NCBI GenBank assembly: GCA_036346225.1
Contig: JARFIW010000999.1
Location: 3,331,001-3,395,000 of the forward strand
DNA length: 64,000 nt
Direction of reading: 5' to 3'
From: Platerodrilus igneus
Taxonomy: Eukaryota > Arthropoda > Insecta > Coleoptera > Lycidae
Part shown: positions 57,356 to 64,000 of the stretch, piece by piece
Numbering within the stretch: the first letter of the stretch is position 1
Layout of the letters: every line of letters begins with the position of its first letter
Notes under the pieces: generated by a model
The model's database searches: none
The model's input: only the letters and a program-made list of their open reading frames with translations
Told to the model about the DNA's origin: nothing
Made by a program: the position numbers and the translations under genes

Positions 57356-57976
57356 GTGTGTTCAGCTTTCTCAACAATACCACATCAAATACTTCATAAT
57401 TATTGGGCAGAAGAAAAAGTACTATGGCACGCATACTTTAGTCGCTTAACACCCGGTTATATGTCAGATATTTCTTGGAGACTAGCAAAAGGATGTCTAG
57501 CAAGCGCTGTATTCTTAAAACACGCAGGGTTAAGAAACTCTGACAGCTGTCCCTTTTGTGCAGATGTAATTGGAACTTCGTGGCACATTATTATTGATTG
57601 TGCAGTAACAAAACAATTATGGGAATGTGTCATAAACTTGATAAAAGAGCTTTTCGGAATTCGAAAATTTCCCATGAAATATTTATATACTGGCTACCCT
57701 GGAAAAACAAATTCTTGTAACCTAGCCAATTTATTTTTGAATTTAGCCAAATGGACAATTTACAACACAGTAACCATTTCCATGAAAACTGGTGATCCAA
57801 TATCTAACTACAAGAATGGCTTTGTAAAAAAACTAAAACAATTAATTTTTAACCATTTCTCATGGGCACTTGGACAGGATAAAATCGAAGAATTTGAAAA
57901 AATATGGTGTATAGAAAACGTGCTATGTAAAGTAAGTGCAAAGACTTTATTATTTAGTAACGTTTTCAATAGTTAA
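57356..57976 (+). pseudogene. L1/Tx1-like LINE ORF2, C-terminal part 2
   Basis: Open for 206 codons. WRLAKGCLASAVFLKHAGL is followed by CPFCADVIGTSWHIIIDC, a zinc-finger-like CX2CX8-10HX5C at the end of LINE ORF2, then KQLWECVINLIKEL. The stop is followed by a 200-bp 3' UTR with AATAAA at 58178 and an (ATA)n tail, as expected of a LINE end. Confidence 0.8.
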
Positions 57977-58182
57977 TCGTTCTATTTCTTACATATTTAA
58001 CAAATGTTTTATTTCAAATTCTGTAAATAGTATAACAGAAGAGAAGATAATGAATATTTCATTTTCTTTTTCCAACACTAATGTTTTCTACGTCCTTATG
58101 TATGTAAATCATAGTACTATGTGTCAAATTTAATCTTTGATGTATTTTAGTTAATGTGACTGTATCTCAAATGTTTTAATAA

Positions 58183-58183
<1 letters not shown>

Positions 58184-58223
<40 letters not shown>

Positions 58224-58291
58224 CACACACACACACACACACACGCGCGCGCACACGCGCGCACACACACACACACATACATACATACATC
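58184..58291 (+). repeat. (ATA)n tail and (AC/GC)n, (CATA)n microsatellite
   Basis: About 12 ATA/TAA units directly after the AATAAA of the LINE 3' UTR, then AC repeats mixed with CG repeats, then three CATA units. The ATA tract is likely the LINE tail. Confidence 0.9.
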
Positions 58292-58685
58292 GCACGTCAA
58301 GTTTAAACATGTAGAACCATTCTTATAGCTCTTTTGCTGAATTTTGATAACTTAATAGATATTCATGATAGGGGTTACAGAATCTTATAATCGATGATGA
58401 TTTTCTAATGTCTAGCGGGATTGAATTCCAGATAATCAAACTAGTAACCAAAAGCAGGAGTGATATGTTTGAGTGTGATGCGTAGGAATAGATAATAAAC
58501 ATGTCTCGCCTTGTATTGTAATTACGGTTAGAAAGAGCAGATTATATACAACATAGATAAGATGGTGACTGATAAAGTAATTTGTAAGCAAGAATTGTTA
58601 GGTGTAGATTACGTATAAATATTTATGGTTCCGCCCACTTTTGTGAGGGGCTTCATCAGGACAAGAAGAGAAATGAAATATAAAT
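58292..58685. other. Unassigned sequence
   Basis: No coding sequence or repeat recognised. CCGCCCACTTTTGTGAGGGG near 58633 stands out slightly in composition. Confidence 0.45.
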
Positions 58686-59568
58686 CATCATCATCATCAT
58701 TAGATCTTCAGTCCTGGAACTGGTTAGACGCGTACCCTCATTGTTTCCTATTCTGAAATAACTTACACATTTTCCTGAAATTTGCACAGTCTGTATGTGT
58801 CACTATCTGATCTAGGTCTACATCTCCCTCCTTTTTCCTATCTTTGCTTGTAATATATCCCGTACTATTCCCCAAAAATGCTTTAGAACGTATTCTGCCC
58901 TTCTATTTCTAATTTTTTTCTCCACAGATATCTTTATTTCCCAACTGTTTCTATAACCTCTTTGTTAGTAACTTTGTCTGTCCATGCTATCATCCTAATA
59001 CTGAAGCACAACATTCCGAAAGACTGCTACCGTATTTCTGTCTGCTTTTGCTACTGCCCATATTTCATAATGTGCTGTGCTCCACACATAGACTTTCAAC
59101 AGTTTTTTTCTTGTTTCTATGTTTGTTGTTTTTAATCATAGGTGCTGTTCTTTCTTGTTAGATGCGGTTCGGTACCCTTCTTTTAATTGTTTTACAATTA
59201 TATACCCTATTTCTTCGACGTTCGGGGGGGGGGGGGGAAGCAGCCTGTGGCTGCCATGTTTCCCCCAGCACTTGAACATTTGCCGATTTAATATTTATCC
59301 AATATATCCTTTTGCACAATCAACATTAGTTGCAGATATTTCACAACCAACATCTGAAGACGTTGTTTATAATAATCATCAAATTTATTTGCGCTTATTA
59401 TTTAGTCATTAAGTTTTTCTATCTCCAAACTGGTTGGACGCATACCTCCACTTATTTATATTCTGAGCTAACCTACACAGTTCCCTGAACTTTCCACACA
59501 GCCTATATACATCTCGGTTTCCCTTCTATTGTTTTCTAATTATATGCTCTATTTCACCGAGATTTAGT
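58686..59568 (-). pseudogene. RTE-like LINE 3' ends, two tandem decayed copies
   Basis: Minus strand: 59192-58686 is a decayed RT C-terminal region of the family at 60373-61392, ending in an ATGATGATG tail. 59568-59403 is another copy of the C-terminal tail, and between them lies the module with the hairpin GGCAGCCACAGGCTGC (near 59240). A run of 14 G (59224-59237) may be a sequencing weak point. The same module and order occur at 10358-10700. Confidence 0.7.
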
Positions 59569-59582
59569 GGTATGTGAAGGGG

Positions 59583-59879
59583 AGGTTGGTCCGCGGCGTA
59601 GTTGGTATGTGTGTGACTACTATGTCCAGGGTCCCGGGTTCAATTCCCGCCACGGTTTGCTTGAAAAATGTTAGGCGAGTATGTTTCACAAAAATACACC
59701 CTCGTTCGGATGAGAGGTAAAATGGTGGTCCCGTGTGTAAGTGTTGTCACGAACGTTAAAGATCCCTACCTTGCTTGGGACAGCAAGGTTCGGCAAAATT
59801 CCAAATTTTCCAGGTAAACAAAACTCGCTTTCTGGCCAATGTAGTACCTTCGGGTGGAGCTTTGGAAAATCAAATGTAA
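59583..59879 (+). mobile_element. tRNA-derived SINE, copy B
   Basis: Same family as copy A. A-box-like GCGGCGTAGTTGG near 59592 and B-box-like GGTTCAATTC near 59637. Flanked by GGTATGTGAAGGGG (59569-59582) and a one-base variant (59880-59893). The full body and tail are present. Confidence 0.9.
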
Positions 59880-59893
59880 GGTATGTGAAGAGG

Positions 59894-60193
59894 GCGGAAG
59901 GCTCCATGATGTAGTTGGTATGTGTGTGACTACTACGCCCAAGGTCCTGGATTCGAATCCCGACACGGTCCGCTTGAAAAATGTTAGGCGAGCATTTTTC
60001 ACAAAAATGCACCCTCTTTCGGATGAGAGGTAAAATGGAGGTCCCGTGTGTAAGTGTTGTCACGAACGTTAAAGATCCCTCCCTTGCTTGGAACAGCAAG
60101 ATTCGGCAAAATTCCAAATTTTCCAGGTAAAAAAAAACTCGCTTCCTGGCCAATGTAGTATCTTCGGGTGGAGCATTGGAAAATCACATGTAA
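59894..60193 (+). mobile_element. tRNA-derived SINE, copy C
   Basis: Same family and orientation as copy B, bounded by the duplicated target GGTATGTGAAGAGG (59880-59893) and GGTATGTGAAGGGG (60194-60207). B box GGATTCGAATCC near 59948. It inserted into, or beside, the duplication created by copy B (or the reverse). The uninterrupted host site is visible at about 10549-10566. Confidence 0.9.
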
Positions 60194-61392
60194 GGTATGT
60201 GAAGGGGGATAAGCAGCCTGTGGCTGCCAAGATCCCCCAACCAACACTTAGACATTTGCCGAAATAATGGTTTTCCAGTAAATCCTTTAACACACTTAAC
60301 ATTATTCGAGAATATTTCACAACCAATACCTGTAGTTGCTTATAATAGTCATGTTGAAGTACAGTTATTTTTTTATTATCTTGGGACTGGTTGGACGCGT
60401 ACCTCCATTGATTTCCATTCTGAGGTAGTCTATACATTTCCCTGAGATTTCACTATCTGTGTGCAATAGTCTAACTTAGGTCTATCTCTACTTCTTTTTT
60501 TTCTTATCACTGTTTTTAATATATTCCGCACTATTCCCTCATGCCGTAGTATGTGGCCTATCGTTTTATTTCTCCTATTTTTTATCGTTTTTCACATATT
60601 TCTTTCTTTTGCTACCATTTCTAGTACCTGTTTGTTCTTAACTTTGTCTGTCCATGATATCTTCATCATACGTCGGTAGCACCACATTTCAAAGGCTTCT
60701 ATCTTTTTCTTGTCCGCTTCTCCTACTGTCCAGGCTTCACAGCCGTACAGTGCTGCGCTCCACACATATGTTTTAAGCAATATTTTCCTAGTTTCTATGT
60801 TTGTTGTCTTTGGACACAGTAGTTGCTTTTTCTTGTGAAATGTAGCACGACCTTGTGCTAATCTTTGTTTTATATCTTTTGCGCTTTTTTCATCTAGCGT
60901 TATTTGGTTTCCTGGGTAACAGAAATCCTTAACCTCTTGTAAGTTCTCATTACCTACTTGTATTCTTGTTTTTGATTTATTTTCCTCTCCTTTGCATATT
61001 AGTACTTTAGTTTTATTTTTGTTAATTTTCATACTGTATCTCTCTGTTAGAACTGTCTCCATTTCATTAAGAGCAGCGTCTAACTTTTCCTTGCTAGATG
61101 CTAATACCGGTATATCATTTGCAAATCTAAGCATATCAATCTTTTGTCCCTGCATAGTAATTCCAAATGTCTTCTTGCATTTGACACTACTCATTGCCTC
61201 TTTAATGTACAAGTTAAAAATCAATGGGGATAGGGCACATGCCTGTCTCACCCCTTTCCTAATATTTACTTTACTACGCTCCTGCCCTAATTCTATTACC
61301 GCTGTTTGCTCTTTGTATAAGCTATGTGTTATCAGTCTATCTCTAAAACTCATTCCAATCTTTTTGAGTATTTCGAACATTTTTTCCATTAT
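60194..61392 (-). pseudogene. RTE-like LINE RT, 5'-truncated
   Basis: The minus strand is open from 61389 to 60592 (265 codons): RKGVRQACALSPLIFNLYI (RT motif B), LRFANDIPVLA (motif C, with FAND where YADD is usual), INKNKTKVLICK, then the C-terminal tail to KISWTDKVKNKQVLEMV. After a stop the tail continues to about 60380, followed by a 3' module with the hairpin GGCAGCCACAGGCTGC. The first half of RT and the endonuclease are absent. Sequence style suggests RTE or a relative. The FAND change makes the RT inactive. Confidence 0.85.
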
Positions 61393-61732
61393 TCATTGTT
61401 CAATTTTAAATATTGTGTTAAAAAGCTAGTAGACAAATTCGAGCCTGAATTATCCAAATTGGTGACTGCAGAAAAACGATTTGAATGGTTTGTAAACTTT
61501 TTCGTTTTGTATCAAGACCAATGCTTGTTGCTCCGTCACGAGTCCACTGGCTATAAGTACATTTAAACCAGTAGGGCTATTTTTGTACCATAAAGAATTT
61601 TTCCAGTGTTTATTTGGAATTAAAAACAGTAAGTTTGTTTTAATGTGATTCAAACGTTTCGAGATCATTTTATTAAACAATCTAACACGACACATATTTT
61701 CATTTGCTAGAATAAATAGTGAAATACTGAAC
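61393..61732. other. Spacer before the capsid-like gene
   Basis: Open frames of 80 codons exist on both strands (61324-61566 plus, 61695-61450 minus) without recognised domains. They may be part of the virus-like element, but this is unsupported. Confidence 0.35.
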
Positions 61733-62925
61733 GTGCGTGAAAAAGTTTACTTCGACAATGCAATTGTTAATATTGAAAAACATACTCATCAACCTTATGC
61801 TAACACATCTTTAAACAATAATGATGAAATTCGAATCCCTATACAACAACAAGATGTATACACCTTACCATCAAAGAGCATGCTGTACATAGAAGGCAAA
61901 TTAATTAAAACAGATGGAACACCGTCTCAGACAGCAAAGTTAGTAAATAATGGGGTTTTGCTGCTTTTTGATGAAATTATATATGAGATTGGCAGTGTCA
62001 TTGTAGATCGCGTTCGAAATCCTGGATTAACGTCTATAATGAAGGGATATGTTTCATATAATAGCAATCAAAGTAAACATTTACAAAACGCTGGGTGGTT
62101 TCCTATGGATGATTCGCAAATAGTTGATGCCAATGGGAATTTTAACGTTGCAATAAACCTTTCAATGGTACTAGGAATATGCAAAGATTTTAAAAAAATT
62201 ATTTTAACCCTCCGCCATGAGTTAGTTTTACTACGTTCTAGTTTGATACTAATGCTATAATTAATCCTACACCCGATGAAGAAATAAAAATTGTTTTAAA
62301 CAAAGTTTTATGAAAAATGCCGCATGTAGCCGTTGATGATGCTCAACAAATTAATTTAATAGAATGCGTTGCACAAAATCAGGATTTGCATATTCCGTTT
62401 AGAGGACGGGAGTTGCATGAATATCAACTTATACAAGAAACGCAACGTCATACATGGAACATTAAAACAACAACACAATTAGAAAAACCAAGATTTGTGA
62501 TTGTTGGTTTCCAAACCAACCGAAAAAATAGATACATGAGCAACTACAATCGTTTTGATCATTGCTATTTAACCAACATGAAACTCTATTTAAATTCAGA
62601 AATTTTCCCGTACGATTACTTAAATTTGAAGTTCGAGAATAAACTGACTGCGTTGTTATATGAGATGTATGCCCAGTTTCAGCAATCATACTACAAAAAA
62701 GAAAATGAATCACTTTTTAATCCTGAAGATTTACGAAGTATTGCGCCATTAGTAGTCATAGATTGTTCTAGACAAAACGAAGCGTTAAAATCTGGTACTG
62801 TCGATATTAGATTAGAATTTGAAACTAGCAGAAACGTTTTGCCAAATACATTTTGTCATTGCCTTATACTTAATGATAAGATAATCAAATACAATCCACT
62901 CTCAAACAGCATAAGAATATTATAA
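61733..62925 (+). pseudogene. Double-jelly-roll-type major capsid-like gene (Polinton/adintovirus-like), broken
   Basis: Two adjoining open stretches together resemble one capsid protein of a little over 390 codons. The first, 61733-62260, has EIRIPIQQQDVYTLPSKSML and YIEGKL, then DEIIYEIGSVIVDRVRN and AGWF. The second, 62317-62925, has PFRGRELHEYQLIQET, EKPRFVIVGFQT, FDHCYLTNMKLYLNSEIFPY and LVVIDCSRQNEAL. The frame shifts near 62225-62235, and a TGA at 62308 falls inside the continuing frame, so no intact protein can be made. I recognise this as a widespread arthropod virus-like family, predicted to be a capsid (double jelly roll), from family memory. The neighbouring polymerase supports it. 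Hallmark packaging ATPase and protease genes are not in the window. Confidence 0.6.
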
Positions 62926-62994
62926 TGAATTTATTACTGTACCTTTACAAATTATGAAAAAGAAAAAACAATAAATCATTTAGCAATCACAGTC

Positions 62995-63345
62995 TATTTA
63001 TTATTTTACATGTTCAAGCGTTAAAGGTAAGTCACTGTGAATTTCATATAAAGATACTGGGTAGTGTAAATCGCATTCAAAAAATATATCATACATCAGA
63101 ATCATCGGGAATATTAAGTACGTCTAAACGTACTATATCTGGACTGGTGCCATCTAAAAAATTCAAATTCTCGATATGGAAGATATTCATACATTGCAGC
63201 CCCATATAAATTATTAACATCAAAATACATTAAATATTTAGAATTAATATTCTGTCTTTTATTGCAATTGGAATTGTAGCGTAATACTGAATCAAAATGT
63301 GGATAGCTATAAAGTCCGAAACGGGAACAAACGTTGAACACCCTC
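62995..63345 (-). pseudogene. Protein-primed family B DNA polymerase fragment
   Basis: The minus strand encodes KYLMYFDVNNLYGAAM (polymerase motif A, where family members have D-x-x-SLYP or DVNNLYG) followed by YLPYREFEF. After a frameshift near 63155 the reading continues as LDGTSPDIVRLDVLNIPDDS and CDLHYPVSLYEIHSDLPLT, then ends near 63000. This is the DNA_pol_B_2 type found in Polintons, adintoviruses, bidnaviruses and linear plasmids. Only about 115 codons remain; exonuclease and later palm motifs are missing. It lies tail to tail with the capsid-like gene, about 70 bp apart. Confidence 0.78.
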
Positions 63346-64000
63346 TTTTAAGCAGATCATGATTGTTTATATTTACCTTCGAGTGTAACACTTCACTGTT
63401 AACTTTAAAATATCACTACTAACTTCGCTCACTAGCTAAATTACTCTATAATTAATATCTGTAGATTTTTATTGACTATTTATACATAAATATGTTCTGA
63501 TGTAAGCAAAAACAACAACTGTAAAAGCTTAATAAGCAAGTTTCAGAATAATGCAAAATTGCAATCAAAATAATTGCATAGCGAATTGCTTTTGGAAGCA
63601 GTTGTTAAAATCATCTTTATTTACGTTTTGATTCATGACCTAAGGTAAATAGCTATAAAATTAGACATTTGCAATTTTTTCAGAAAATAAAGCAAATTCG
63701 AAATCTTGCATGATAACTATAAAAAATGCATATTTGCAATTATTTTTAAGACAATGAACCAAATTCGTCATGTTGCTGAGAGCACCATTATTTTTGCTTA
63801 CATACTGTTTTTTTATTCATTTCAGTATTGAAACAGTACTGACACTTTAGAGAAAGAAATTACAAATTTGTACCGTTTTCTGAAAAAAATTGCAAATGAA
63901 AATTTTATATATTCAGCTATTGTGAGGGTTTTTATTAATTAGGGGCGCGGTAGATTATTTATTTGGCTAGCTTTATAATAATCTCAGGGGTAGGCTTTGG
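63346..64000. other. Unassigned AT-rich sequence
   Basis: No continuation of the polymerase and no other coding sequence. Repetitive short strings (GCAAATTCGAAA, TTGCAATTTTT) recur near 63550-63900. Nothing else is seen. Confidence 0.5.

Noticed and set aside
59224..59237. Run of 14 G as a regulatory G-tract
   Set aside because: It lies in decayed LINE sequence where the other copies have fewer G; more likely slippage or sequencing noise.
59686..60437. Several overlapping minus-strand frames with FYLENLEFCR
   Set aside because: They are translations of the SINE body and repeat in each copy; no protein is implied.

Overview
This is a eukaryotic window, most likely from an insect or other arthropod. 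It is AT-rich and filled with arthropod-type transposable elements. It lies inside a host gene on the minus strand. Two exons can be read with clean splice sites: 51736-51981 encodes the post-S6 region and calmodulin-binding helix A of a KCNQ (KQT) voltage-gated potassium channel, and 37698-37842 is a phase-matched exon that I infer to be its next exon. If so, most or all of the 64 kb is intronic KCNQ sequence. The intron between these exons is about 13.9 kb. No rRNA, functional tRNA gene, CRISPR array or bacterial feature was seen.

Layout. 1-8953: an old Ty3/gypsy LTR retrotransposon (element 1) with degraded gag-pol and direct LTRs. 8954-10357: unassigned. 10358-11435: minus-strand fragment of an RTE-like LINE. 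About 11440-16115: a decayed BEL/Pao retrotransposon, broken by a tRNA-derived SINE in its RT active site and by a 58-bp insertion in its integrase. 16116-19336: mostly unassigned. 19337-29333: a young, nearly intact Ty3/gypsy element (element 2) whose two 797-bp LTRs are 99.6% identical but INVERTED. Its right LTR is joined through a copy of the 3' end of tRNA-Lys. 29471-31945: remnant of a second gypsy lineage. About 31950-37210: a broken R1/I-group LINE. 37698-37842: KCNQ exon. About 38155-47130: a 9-kb imperfect palindrome. About 48322-48865: a solo LTR. 49925-50450: a tandem repeat. 51736-51981: KCNQ exon. About 52620-54390: the end of another LTR unit with a primer-binding site and a triplicated 3' splice-site motif. 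54490-58222: a broken L1/Tx1-like LINE end. 58686-61392: minus-strand RTE-like LINE pieces carrying two SINEs. 61733-63345: a dead virus-like pair, a double-jelly-roll-type capsid-like gene and a protein-primed DNA polymerase B fragment, of the Polinton/adintovirus kind.

How the parts relate. Elements 1 and 2 share gag-pol and a 2.5-kb 3' region with GATA-rich hairpin repeats. Element 1, element 2 and the solo LTR share the U3 start TGTTACRTGCC. The SINE family is present in three full copies with 13-14 bp target-site duplications, two of them inserted successively at the same target. The most unusual structures are the inverted-LTR element 2 with its tRNA-templated junction, the 9-kb palindrome inside the KCNQ intron (with a tRNA-Lys PBS-like sequence at its centre), and the virus-like MCP/PolB remnant. 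The species cannot be named from the sequence alone.
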